Below are positions 57,739-64,000 of a stretch of 64,000 nucleotides of DNA, piece after piece (within the stretch, counting starts at the first letter, position 1; each line of letters begins with the position of its first letter). The position numbers were made by a program, and so were the translations under genes. The notes under the pieces were generated by a model. That model was not told the DNA's origin, searched no databases, and saw nothing but the letters and a program-made list of their open reading frames with translations. Source of the DNA: Clostridium gasigenes (GTDB taxonomy: Bacteria; Bacillota; Clostridia; Clostridiales; Clostridiaceae); assembly GCF_900104115.1 (NCBI RefSeq), contig NZ_FNJM01000002.1, positions 405,260 to 469,259 on the forward strand, given 5' to 3'.

Positions 57739-58111
57739 ACCACACCTCCTTAAATAATCTGTTGTCTTTATTATTCACTTATATTTTTTTCATATTCCTT
57801 AGAGAGCTTTTTTAAAATAACTAGTCAAATTCTAGTCTATTTTCTTTCAGCTCCCTTATGTATGTTTATAAATCTATTTTATCTTTTCTTTCCTCATTAT
57901 TCAAATTAATTAAAAATTATCATTACTGGGATTATATTTTCAAATGGTTGTTTTTATCTATTTATTGTAAATATGGTATAATTGTATTGTTGAAATATTT
58001 ACAAACATTGAATCATATGTATGTATTATTACTGAAAATTATAAATATATATATCCACCAATAAACTTTACTGTGTTTTTTAATACATATATTTAGAAGG
58101 AGTCTATAAAT
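57739..58111. other. Spacer between uvrB and the divergent membrane-protein gene
   Basis: It holds the uvrB leader hairpin (57808-57848) and, toward the plus-strand gene, the inverted repeat TGTAAATA ... TATTTACA (57966-58003) around a TATAAT-like -10. No credible gene; the longer plus-strand frame from 57858 has no ribosome site and low-complexity composition. Confidence 0.4.
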
Positions 58112-58699
58112 ATGCCTAAATTTTTATTTGTACTATTTATAACGATTATGATTTTTATAATTAGTTACAGAGTAAACAAAAAAAATAAAACCATACTGAA
58201 ACTACCTAGAACACTAAGTATAATATCTAAAATAACAGCTATATTATGTTTAGTTATAGCTCTAACAATGATTGCTGATATTCTTCTTCCAAAGGATACC
58301 TTTGAGGTTCAAGTTATTAAAAGTGGTAATTCAAATACAGTAGATTTTGGTATATACAGTGAAGATTTGAATGAAGTTGCCTATAATACACTAAAAGATA
58401 ATGAAAAAGTAAAGATAGAAGTTTCAAAAATTTATGATGAAATAAAAGAAATATCTCTAATAGAAAGAAGTAATGAAGTGCTAACCTTTCCCACAGTTGA
58501 TAATTATGCCTTTTTATTCATAATATTTTTATTTTCACTGCCAAGTTATATCTTCATTAGAAATATATTCACTAAGATAACAAATGACTTTGTTTATTAT
58601 AGCCTAAGTATTTTATCACTGTTTCTAGGATTTATAGGAATTATTTTAATCATTGAACTTTTTCTAGTTCATGTTCTTCATATAATTGAAAGAATGTAA
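58112..58699 (+). CDS. Membrane protein of unknown function, 195 aa
   Basis: The start has AGAAGGAG nine bases upstream. Two N-terminal helices (about 3-20 and 42-62) are followed by a soluble segment of about 70 residues (KDTFEVQVIKSGNSNTVDFGIYSEDL ...), then two or three C-terminal helices (about 132-150 and 160-188). No domain is recognised. It is one of the few plus-strand genes and borders the accessory strip that begins just after it. Confidence 0.7.
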   Translation: MPKFLFVLFITIMIFIISYRVNKKNKTILKLPRTLSIISKITAILCLVIALTMIADILLPKDTFEVQVIKSGNSNTVDFGIYSEDLNEVAYNTLKDNEKVKIEVSKIYDEIKEISLIERSNEVLTFPTVDNYAFLFIIFLFSLPSYIFIRNIFTKITNDFVYYSLSILSLFLGFIGIILIIELFLVHVLHIIERM

Positions 58700-58766
58700 T
58701 AATCTAATCATGCGCTATATATTCTTTGACAGGTTTTATTTTTTGTTTAGTTTATTAAAAGGAATA

Positions 58767-58860
58767 AAAAACAGGGTGGACTAGTAATTAAAGCATTACT
58801 AGTCCACCCTATATATTAAAATTATTGTTCTTCCTTATTTAACTCGCACCTAGGAATCAT
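58767..58860. repeat. Repeat R1 with terminator-like hairpin
   Basis: A 94-base unit nearly identical to 61081-61174. It contains a perfect 16-base stem (AGGGTGGACTAGTAAT, 58773-58788, with its complement at 58795-58810) and about 45 conserved flanking bases. Compared with the other copy, both arms change together (GTGG/CCAC here, CTGG/CCAG there). The hairpin could terminate transcription from the HepT side. Confidence 0.85.
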
Positions 58861-59050
58861 TTCCTCCTAGGAGGAGCTAGCGAAGAAATGGCTAGTCCCT
58901 GACCTGAGGTTGCTTATGTATCCTCATTAAAATTCAATAACTTGCTCATATTCCCACACCTTTTTTAAAATTAAGAGTTAAGAATTATTAATTCTCAATT
59001 TTTAATTAAAATAAATTCTCCAAGTGCTACAATCTCTTTTTCAGAATAAT
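58861..59050. other. Spacer between R1 and the HepT gene
   Basis: It contains short inverted repeats (CCTAGGAGG-type, and GCTAG ... CTAGC around 58876-58893) and AT-rich sequence with an AATTAAGAGTTAAGAATTATTAATTCTC motif region. No gene is visible. Confidence 0.4.
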
Positions 59051-59437
59051 CTACTCTAAACTCTTTTTTAAATCATTAAATTCAATAATATACTTTTCTT
59101 TTACTAGCTTAACTATCGTAACAGCAGTTGCTTCATCATACATATGAGCAGTTCTGTTTCTATCAAGCATCATTTCAATCCAAATATCTCCATTTGAAAT
59201 TAATTGTTGTTTAAATGCACACCTAATAGTACTTCTTGGAGATAGTGCCTCATCTAATATACCTTGATCTTCTAGATGTAATTTCATCGATTTCCATGCT
59301 TGTTCAAATGTAAATTCAAATCTTTGTATTATTCCATCTACTACTAAATCATCAGTTATATCTTTTTCTAGAGCCTCTTCAAGCCTTTTTAACGCTTTGA
59401 AAAAATCTCCTTTTCTTTCACCTAGTTTTTTACTCAT
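59051..59437 (-). CDS. HepT-like HEPN ribonuclease toxin (HI0074 family)
   Basis: A helical protein of 128 residues from the ATG at 59437. It has a nucleotidyltransferase-substrate-binding (HEPN) fold with FEFTFEQAWKSMKLHL, SPRSTIRCAF and the diagnostic RNRTAHMYDE, which fits the R-x4-H-x-Y ribonuclease motif exactly. Its start overlaps the last eight bases of the nucleotidyltransferase gene. In characterised HepT-MntA pairs the toxin cleaves RNA and is silenced by AMPylation of the Tyr in this motif. It sits near a CRISPR array, in defence-like surroundings. Confidence 0.85.
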   Translation of the reverse strand: MSKKLGERKGDFFKALKRLEEALEKDITDDLVVDGIIQRFEFTFEQAWKSMKLHLEDQGILDEALSPRSTIRCAFKQQLISNGDIWIEMMLDRNRTAHMYDEATAVTIVKLVKEKYIIEFNDLKKSLE

Positions 59438-59723
59438 TATATATTTCAATCCCTTCATTAATTATATTTTCTATTAACTCTTTTTTAGATAATTCATTAA
59501 AATTCAAAATATCAAAACTTAAAGGCGTATTTGTTTCCTCTATATCCATACTTACCTTTGCGTGTGTTAAATGATTTATATTCTTTCCGAACAAACATAA
59601 ATCTATATCCGAATTATATTTATTATCTCCTCTTGCCCTTGAACCAAATAAAATCACTTTTTCAACTTCTATATATTGATTAAATATATTTTGTAATTCT
59701 ATTATTAGTTTTTCATCTAACAT
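59430..59723 (-). CDS. MntA-like minimal nucleotidyltransferase antitoxin
   Basis: A 97-residue minimal nucleotidyltransferase. ILFGSRARGDNKYNSDIDLC fits the GS-x10-D-x-D active site exactly (about residues 27-42), and a third Asp is in LSFDILNF. It would transfer AMP to the neighbouring HepT-like protein. Gene order (antitoxin first, overlapping toxin) and both motifs support a type VII toxin-antitoxin pair, though HI0073/HI0074-type pairs of unknown role look similar. Confidence 0.87.
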   Translation of the reverse strand: MLDEKLIIELQNIFNQYIEVEKVILFGSRARGDNKYNSDIDLCLFGKNINHLTHAKVSMDIEETNTPLSFDILNFNELSKKELIENIINEGIEIYNE

Positions 59724-59764
59724 TTTATCACCTTCTTAATCATTATATTTTCAACCACCCCATT

Positions 59765-59835
59765 AGCTGGTAATTGTCTCCTGCTCAAAGACCCTTATTA
59801 TGGAAACCCTATTTTCAGAATTTGCTGCTTTTTTA
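59765..59835. repeat. Repeat R6 (hairpin element)
   Basis: The segment CTGGTAATTGTCTCC ... GACCCTTATTATGGAAACCC ... TTTTCAGAATTTGCT matches the element at 62998-63070. It has the same stem-loop (TGGAAA/TTTTCA core) with one mismatch. It lies just upstream of the MntA-like gene. Confidence 0.7.
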
Positions 59836-59904
59836 TTATCAATGTAAAGATTTTTCGCAGCAGCGTCTGCTAAGGCTTCTACTTCAAGTGAAATATTTCT
59901 TTTA

Positions 59905-60177
59905 TCATATTAAAACTTCCATATATAATTTTACTATTTTAGCAATACTACATTCTTCTGAGTATTTCATTAGTAAATTAATTTTTTTGTCTTTTCTTCG
60001 AATATATTCTCTAAATGCTTCATCAATAATATTTTTATCCATCTTATGCCTATGTCTTATGCAATGCTAAAGCAGATTTAAGACAAAATACTCCATTAGG
60101 AACTACTTTTACTTCTTTTATAATATTACTATATTTTTCAACTTTTTTCAATTTAACAACTGCTACTTTTAAACTCA
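59905..60177 (-). pseudogene. Degraded AbiEi-family antitoxin gene
   Basis: Two fragments in different frames. The first (60050-60177) ends KEVKVVPNGVFCLKSALALHKT and then TAG. The second (59905-60042) reads DEAFREYIRRKDKKINLLMKYSEECSIAKIVKLYMEVLI and a stop. These match the middle (G-V-F-x-L-x-S-A-L-x-L-H) and the C-terminus (ALREYLRRKDR-type, ending Y-x-E-x-L) of type IV antitoxins of the AbiEi family. The central hundred or so residues and the N-terminal helix-turn-helix are missing. No AbiEii toxin gene is present. Confidence 0.5.
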
Positions 60178-60397
60178 ATTAGGTATTTACTCTATTTTTT
60201 TGTAACATTATTCTTTTTTGCTTTTTTTGATTTAACAATATCGTTTGAAGATTTATTGCAAACTACATTAGGAAAAGATAAATCATATAGCTAATGATGA
60301 TTTACATATAATATCAGAGTATAACGGGAACCAATAATGACTGGTTGCTAACCTTTATCATGCATTATTCCCACCTACTATATAGTCATAACAAAAT
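60178..60397 (-). other. Spacer with a Lys-rich ORF tail
   Basis: On the minus strand a frame ending at 60192 reads FPNVVCNKSSNDIVKSKKAKK and NNVTKK before a stop, with no start. It looks like the C-terminal tail of a lost gene. Otherwise AT-rich, with no repeats or sites recognised. Confidence 0.25.
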
Positions 60398-60424
60398 GAC
60401 CTAGAATTTTACCACTTCTAGGTC
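60398..60424 (-). terminator. Terminator of the DUF1659-DUF2922 operon
   Basis: The nine-base stem GACCTAGAA/TTCTAGGTC is followed by ATTTTG on the minus strand, 19 bases past the DUF2922 stop. Confidence 0.8.
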
Positions 60425-60442
60425 CTTAAATTCCTCTTAATA

Positions 60443-60661
60443 CTAAAGTGCTACATCTGTAGTTTCTTTAGTTACTATTTTAGCTTCTGCTTTAGTCCTA
60501 AGTTTACCACCTTTTGATAAAAATATATCTTTAGTGATAATACTCTCCATAGCTGTAGCAATGTCCTCATCTTTAATTTCAGGTTTCACATCTTTAATTG
60601 CAAAAGTAAATTTACCCTCAGCTGCGTCATTAAACTTCATATTTAATACTCTTTCAACCAT
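60443..60661 (-). CDS. DUF2922 protein
   Basis: A 72-residue protein with the DUF2922 pattern: LNMKFNDAAEGKFTFAIKDVKP, the AMESIITKDIF helix, the GGKLRTKAEAKIVTKETTDVAL end. AAAGGAGGTG directly precedes the ATG. It is paired with a DUF1659 gene 54 bases upstream, an arrangement widespread in Firmicutes. Function unknown for both. Confidence 0.9.
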   Translation of the reverse strand: MVERVLNMKFNDAAEGKFTFAIKDVKPEIKDEDIATAMESIITKDIFLSKGGKLRTKAEAKIVTKETTDVAL

Positions 60662-60715
60662 TCATTTCACCTCCTTTCTTTTGACATTAACAGATTTAAC
60701 CTAAGATGCAATTTA

Positions 60716-60937
60716 CTATCTTGATAGTAAATTTACTGTTTCTTTTGTTACTTGAGATATTGGATAACTAATGAAGCCTCCAATTATATCTCCAAGATCC
60801 ATTAATATTTCTTCTGTAGCTAATAAATTTAAATCATTAGCTCTTTGGTTTCTAAATATTTCATTACCTTTTGTATCAACACCAACTTTGTATTTAACAA
60901 CAACTGCTGTATCAACTAATACTGAATTAACTGCCAT
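60716..60937 (-). CDS. DUF1659 protein
   Basis: A 73-residue protein from the ATG at 60937 (GGGAGGTG upstream; the GTG three codons earlier overlaps that site). The DUF1659 layout is visible: VVKYKVGVDTKGNEIFRNQRANDLNLLATEEILMDLGDIIGGFISYPISQV. It forms a two-gene unit with DUF2922. Confidence 0.88.
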   Translation of the reverse strand: MAVNSVLVDTAVVVKYKVGVDTKGNEIFRNQRANDLNLLATEEILMDLGDIIGGFISYPISQVTKETVNLLSR

Positions 60938-61080
60938 ATGTTTCACCTCCCTTCACTTAAATATATGCACTCATTAAGGTTTTTGAAAAAATAATTGAAT
61001 TAATTATAATTATTTTTGCGACTATGATATTTAGGTTTAAATACTCATTAATAAAACTACCTTATAGGATTTTAGAAACA

Positions 61081-61174
61081 AAAAATAGGCTGGACTAGTA
61101 ATTAAAGCATTACTAGTCCAGCCTATATATTAAAATTATTGGTCTTCCTTATTTAACTTGCACATGGAAATCAT
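61081..61174. repeat. Repeat R2 with terminator-like hairpin
   Basis: The second copy of the 94-base unit at 58767-58860. The stem here is 18 bases (ATAGGCTGGACTAGTAAT, 61085-61102, with its complement 61109-61126). It sits between the lipoprotein gene and the DUF1659 gene and probably terminates the lipoprotein transcript. Confidence 0.85.
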
Positions 61175-61436
61175 CCCCTAGTTGTTTGCCCTGTGAGTCC
61201 TGTCCGAGCAAAGGGCTTATACTAACACCAAGTTTAATTTCCACTTACACACTTTACTTGACACTCCCTTTTCAATTTTTTAACGATAAGACAACTATCC
61301 ATATCTCCGAAGGCTAGTTGTCAATGGAAATCATATAATAACAAACATATACACCTTAAGACTTTAAAATATCTGCACAAGAAGTGTTACCATTCCATAT
61401 TTAGTCACCCAACTTTACCTTACCAAAGCTTCAAAA
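61175..61436. other. Spacer between R2 and the lipoprotein gene
   Basis: Less AT-rich than most spacers. GTTGTTTGCCCTGTGAGTC resembles CGTTGCCCTGGATGTC at 63838, suggesting the repeat extends beyond the 94-base core. GACAACT ... AGTTGTC (61292-61322) forms a hairpin. No gene. Confidence 0.4.
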
Positions 61437-62288
61437 TTAGTCACCGGCGAGAACCTTCCTTAGACTTCCATCTATAGCATTAGATTCTTCAGGATGTTTC
61501 ATAAGTAAGCCACATGACTCCATAATAGCTGCAGAGAACGTGGTTTGTACTGATTGTTTTACTTTAGGATCATCAATAGAATCAATATAATCCTTTTCTT
61601 TCTGCCAAGCTTCTTTTATTAAGTCATAGTATTCTTGAACTGGTATTTTATTATTACAGTAAGTTTTACCTTCTAATGGCTCAAATCCTGATATCTTCAT
61701 ATCTGTTACAACAGAATTTGCACCATGATTATTTGGAAATATAAAATTAAGGGTATAAGTTTTCCCATAAAAAGTAGCTTTTGTTCCATCATCTATAAAA
61801 ATAGCTGTATTCTTAAGGAAAATAACTTTTTTATCATCATTTTTTGCATCTGTAACTTCATAGACCGTAAAATCAAAAGAAGCCTCTGTAAGGTTTGAAA
61901 TAACAACTTCACAAAAGTTTTTCGGAATATTCTCTCCGAAACGTCTGTCATCAAAGAAAGTGTCTTCATATAATTGAACTTTACCTTTTACTTTAGATAC
62001 TCCTGGAGAAATGTTAGTTTTAGAACCTTCATTTTTTCCGGATGTTTCAGTTGGACTTATTTCTTTGGAAGAATCCTTTGATACTTCTTTTTCTTTATCT
62101 TGAGATGTGTTGGCATTATCTAGAATGGTAGTAGTGTCTTTTGGTTTAGGACTATCATTTGAGTTTTGTGTAACCTCTTTAGTTAAAGTATTATTGTCTG
62201 AGGATTTATTTGTACTTTGAGAATCTTGTAGTGTGCATGATGTTAGAAAAATTGTAGAAAATAATAAACAAAGTAATATTTTTTTCAC
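61437..62288 (-). CDS. Lipoprotein of unknown function, 283 aa
   Basis: A GTG start with AAAGGAG ten bases upstream. The type II signal peptide MKKILLCLLFSTIFLTSC has its lipobox Cys at residue 18. A low-complexity Ser/Thr/Lys/Asp linker (about 19-95) follows, then a folded domain (about 97-280) with VKGKVQLYEDTFFDDRRFGE, AIFIDDGTKATFYGKTYTLNF, and a helical end. No domain recognised. It is anchored outside the membrane. It lies between repeats R7 and R2. Confidence 0.8.
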   Translation of the reverse strand: MKKILLCLLFSTIFLTSCTLQDSQSTNKSSDNNTLTKEVTQNSNDSPKPKDTTTILDNANTSQDKEKEVSKDSSKEISPTETSGKNEGSKTNISPGVSKVKGKVQLYEDTFFDDRRFGENIPKNFCEVVISNLTEASFDFTVYEVTDAKNDDKKVIFLKNTAIFIDDGTKATFYGKTYTLNFIFPNNHGANSVVTDMKISGFEPLEGKTYCNNKIPVQEYYDLIKEAWQKEKDYIDSIDDPKVKQSVQTTFSAAIMESCGLLMKHPEESNAIDGSLRKVLAGD

Positions 62289-62371
62289 AACAAAACAACT
62301 CCTTTATATTCAATAATATGAATATTTTAACATAATGGTTATAAATTTAATATTTAATTTTGAAACTATAG

Positions 62372-62453
62372 GCAAAAAAGGCAAGACTTATTCTGAAAAT
62401 AAATTTCCAAAAATAAGGACCTCCAACATCCAGTTTTTTACCAAGTTTCTCCC
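62372..62453. repeat. Repeat R7 (hairpin element, inverted)
   Basis: The reverse complement reads ACTTGGTAAAAAACTGG ... GGAGGTCCTTATTTTTGGAAA ... TTTTCAGAATAAG and matches the element at 62998-63070 in opposite orientation. It lies between the lipoprotein gene and the purD remnant. Confidence 0.65.
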
Positions 62454-62514
62454 ATATATAATTATATTGTTCCACACCATTTGAAAAATCCTAAGAGGGT
62501 GACTTAGGGCTTGC

Positions 62515-62916
62515 TTATTGTGTTTCTGGATCTACCATTCTTACGTTGTATTCTAAAATATATGTTCCTTTTTTAGTTATCATTAATCCAAAGAAGATTA
62601 TCCCCTTAAAGTCATATCCTTCTGCTTGAATTCCTGCTAATGTTTTTGCCATTATATTTTCTTCGAATTCTTTTTGAACTTCTTCTGTTATATATAGATT
62701 TGGTGCAAGCACTCCCATTCCACCTGTGTTTGGTCCTTTTCCGCATCAACATTGTTTATGATCTTTTGCAGATAAAAATGGTACAATTGTTTTTCCACCT
62801 GTTATTGATACTTCAACACCTTCTAAAAATCCAACAACAATAACAACAACAACAACAACAACAACAACAACTTTAGCGCCGTCCGCTATAAATATATAAT
62901 CACCAATAAATAATTT
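62515..62916 (-). pseudogene. purD: purD fragment (phosphoribosylamine-glycine ligase)
   Basis: The central part of PurD: FLEGVEVSITGG ... IVPFLSAKDHK, then GPNTGGMGVLAPNLYITEEV, EGYDFKGIIFFGLMITK, and VRMVDPETQ, followed at once by a stop. A TGA at 62746-62748 interrupts the frame just before GPNTGG. Both the N-terminal half and the C-terminal third are absent. Where relatives have KVVIEEFLEG, this copy has a run of valines from a (GTT)n expansion. Confidence 0.85.
62832..62871. repeat. GTT/AAC triplet repeat inside the purD remnant
   Basis: About 12 AAC units with one AAT interruption, reading as poly-valine on the minus strand. Typical slippage in a gene no longer under selection. Confidence 0.85.
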
Positions 62917-62927
62917 TTAACAAAAAA

Positions 62928-63070
62928 GAAACTGCAATAAAGTTTTTAACTCTATCACAGTTCAATTGATCAAATAATTTTATTTTCAACACTACTTGTA
63001 CTTGGTAAAAAATTGTTCCTCTGAGGTCCTTATTCTGGAAACTCTGTTTTCAGAATTTGCTATGTTTTAA
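62928..63070. repeat. Repeat R3 (terminator-like hairpin plus element core)
   Basis: First an AACTGCAATAAAG ... ATCACAGTT hairpin (62930-62963), then the core with a ten-base stem (ATTCTGGAAA/TTTTCAGAAT, 63032-63056, loop CTCTG). The core matches R6 and R7; the outer layout (hairpin, AT spacer, CTTGTACTTGGTAAA) parallels R4 at 63733-63830. Confidence 0.7.
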
Positions 63071-63162
63071 TTATACCCTAAAATTTTATTCTCATAAACA
63101 CACATTTTGTAATAGATAAATAATGTTGCTCGGGCAAGCTCTCTTAAAAAGACCTCGCATAT

Positions 63163-63565
63163 TCAAAACATTTCCAGTTTAGCACCCTCAGATGTCAGCA
63201 ATCTTTCAAGTATAATTAATATAGCCATACAACTCATTTTATAATGAATTATATGGCTATTTTCTTTAATCATTTTATACCACTTCTTTAGAATAGCTAT
63301 ATCAGTTTCCTCTATTGTCATTTTTAATGCCCCTCCCTTTTCTCTCCTATACTCTTCATATTTCTTTTCTAATTTTGGATCTTGTATTAAAAACAAGTAC
63401 TCTAAAAAATCTACTAATGCTTTTATTTGCTCATTATCTTTAACTTTATCATAATATGCTAATTCTTCCGCTAATTTTATTTTAGCTTCATAGTAATTTT
63501 TCTTTCCAGAGGGGTCTAGTCCTATTTCCGGAAGCTTGCGACAGAAATTGCTAACAACATTTTTT
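63163..63565 (-). pseudogene. 5'-truncated gene, possibly an Rpn/PD-(D/E)XK nuclease family member
   Basis: The frame is open from about 63565 to the stop at 63163, but the first ATG is at 63396 without a ribosome site. The translation reads CRKLPEIGLDPSGKKNYYEA, then a helical KIKLAEELAYYDKVKDNEQIK..., and ends GAKLEMF. The charged helical style recalls the C-terminal part of Rpn-type recombination-promoting nucleases, but no catalytic motif is visible. A stop lies directly upstream. Confidence 0.4.
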
Positions 63566-63639
63566 TATATTCATTGTAAGAATATAAAAAAGAACCTTTG
63601 AATTTTTAATCTCAAAAGTACTTTTATTTCATTTTTCGG

Positions 63640-63712
63640 CAGGTGATAGTCACCCTTGTGTGATGCTTGCTTCACACTTGCTATATTGCTTGTACCTGAT
63701 AGAAAATTGTTT
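63640..63712. repeat. Element R5 with two small palindromes
   Basis: GGTGAtagTCACC (63643-63655) and GTGTGA/TCACAC (63659-63678) are followed by CTTGTACCTGATAGAAAATTG, which resembles the CTTGTACTTGGTAAAAAATTG of R3. Confidence 0.45.
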
Positions 63713-63732
63713 AATAACAACTTTAGCTTAAA

Positions 63733-63900
63733 CAAAAAAACTACAATACAGTTTTTGGCTCTATTGCAGTTAAATTGATAAATTTATTGAATTTTCACGA
63801 GTGCATGTACCTGGAAATAGTCTCCACCCCCGCATGTCGTTGCCCTGGATGTCTGCCATTTTATTAAAAGGGTCTGACCCCGTTGTGAGGGAAGTGGAAC
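63733..63900. repeat. Element R4 beside the CRISPR array
   Basis: A hairpin (ACTACAATACAG ... CTATTGCAGT), an AT spacer, then GCATGTACCTGGAAATAG, CGTTGCCCTGGATGTC and the palindrome GGGTCTGACCC (63870-63880). Same order of parts as R2 and R3. It ends directly at the first CRISPR repeat. Confidence 0.55.
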
Positions 63901-63901
63901 T

Positions 63902-64000
63902 ATTTACATTCCACTATGGATAGATTAAAACCAATTATAAATATGCAAATGGCTATAATTATAAATAATTTACATTCCACTATGGATAGATTAAAACGTC
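63902..64000 (-). CRISPR. CRISPR array, trailer end (two repeats visible)
   Basis: Two identical 30-base repeats (63902-63931 and 63968-63997) are separated by a 36-base spacer, with the next spacer starting at 63998. Read on the minus strand, the repeat begins GTTTTAATC and ends GGAATGTAAAT, the pattern of clostridial type I-B repeats, whose 3' ATGTAAAT makes the crRNA tag. Transcription is therefore inferred to run right to left, so the leader and cas genes should lie beyond 64000. No cas gene is in the window. Confidence 0.93.

Noticed and set aside
57858..58064. Plus-strand ORF before the 195-residue membrane protein
   Set aside because: No ribosome site and low-complexity hydrophobic translation; the region looks like promoter DNA.
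58837..58868. 12-codon peptide (MIPRCELNKEEQ) conserved between R1 and R2
   Set aside because: The ATG is two bases from the only AGGAGG in R1, R2 has no ribosome site, and four of the twelve residues differ, so coding is not supported over structural conservation.
59774..60070. Plus-strand ORF of 98 codons
   Set aside because: It is antisense to the AbiEi remnant and repeat R6, has no ribosome site, and its composition is that of reversed AT-rich coding DNA.
61180..61200. Cyclic-di-GMP riboswitch on the minus strand (CACAGGGCAAAC)
   Set aside because: The 12-base match stands alone; the second half of the motif and a downstream gene with a suitable leader are missing. It is better explained as part of the R2/R4 repeat.
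63733..63900. R4 as the CRISPR leader
   Set aside because: Repeat polarity puts the leader at the other end, and R4 shares its parts with elements far from any CRISPR repeat.

Overview
The window reads as low-GC Clostridium (sensu stricto) chromosome. The block uvrB-uvrA-FHA-SEDS-PBP ... uvrC-murB ... hisC-rapZ-yvcK-whiA-dnaE-pfkA-pyk, a class III fructose-bisphosphatase, bacteriohemerythrin, DUF1540 and DUF2922/DUF1659 genes, AT-rich spacers and AGGAGG ribosome sites all fit. Species cannot be named from this. Almost every gene is on the minus strand; the only supported plus-strand genes are at 10.5, 22.1 and 58.1 kb.

Layout. 1-2 kb: the 5' end of a YesM-like sensor kinase, two tandem small lysine-rich proteins and ribosomal protein L25/Ctc. 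2-10.3 kb: a chemoreceptor, then a MacB-like ABC transporter with a two-component system. 10.5-18.7 kb: DUF2179 membrane protein, fbp, a double-cubane-cluster protein with its ATP-dependent activator, bacteriohemerythrin with a chemoreceptor, and a radical SAM enzyme. 19-21.7 kb: a MarR regulon (two nitroreductases, a pirin, marR) with two near-identical palindromic operators. 21.8-23.2 kb: a scar of gene fragments, including partial copies of the 3' end of rlmD, plus a 34-residue membrane peptide. 23.2-30.1 kb: a bacitracin-type envelope module (ABC pair, secreted protein, PAP2 phosphatase, two-component system) and a DUF347 protein of foreign-looking composition. 30.4-58 kb: housekeeping core. 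58.7-64 kb: an accessory strip with a HepT/MntA toxin-antitoxin pair, AbiEi, purD and nuclease-like remnants, a lipoprotein, several copies of hairpin repeats, and the trailer end of a CRISPR array that runs out of the window.

The strongest unusual signal is in dnaE. The gene is split by 278 bp (37876-38153) carrying the conserved P, Q, R and S elements of a group I self-splicing intron. A U.G pair can form at the 5' splice site and the last intron base is G. Removing it joins two reading frames exactly between codons 409 and 410, eleven codons before the catalytic PDIDSDF motif, and gives a full-length 1185-residue polymerase III alpha subunit.

Other points of note are a likely leaderless marR mRNA with its operator inside the promoter, a stem-preserving double change between two copies of a terminator-like repeat, a dispersed hairpin family in leaders of several core genes, and an orphan promoter/terminator pair between pyk and the DUF1540 gene.
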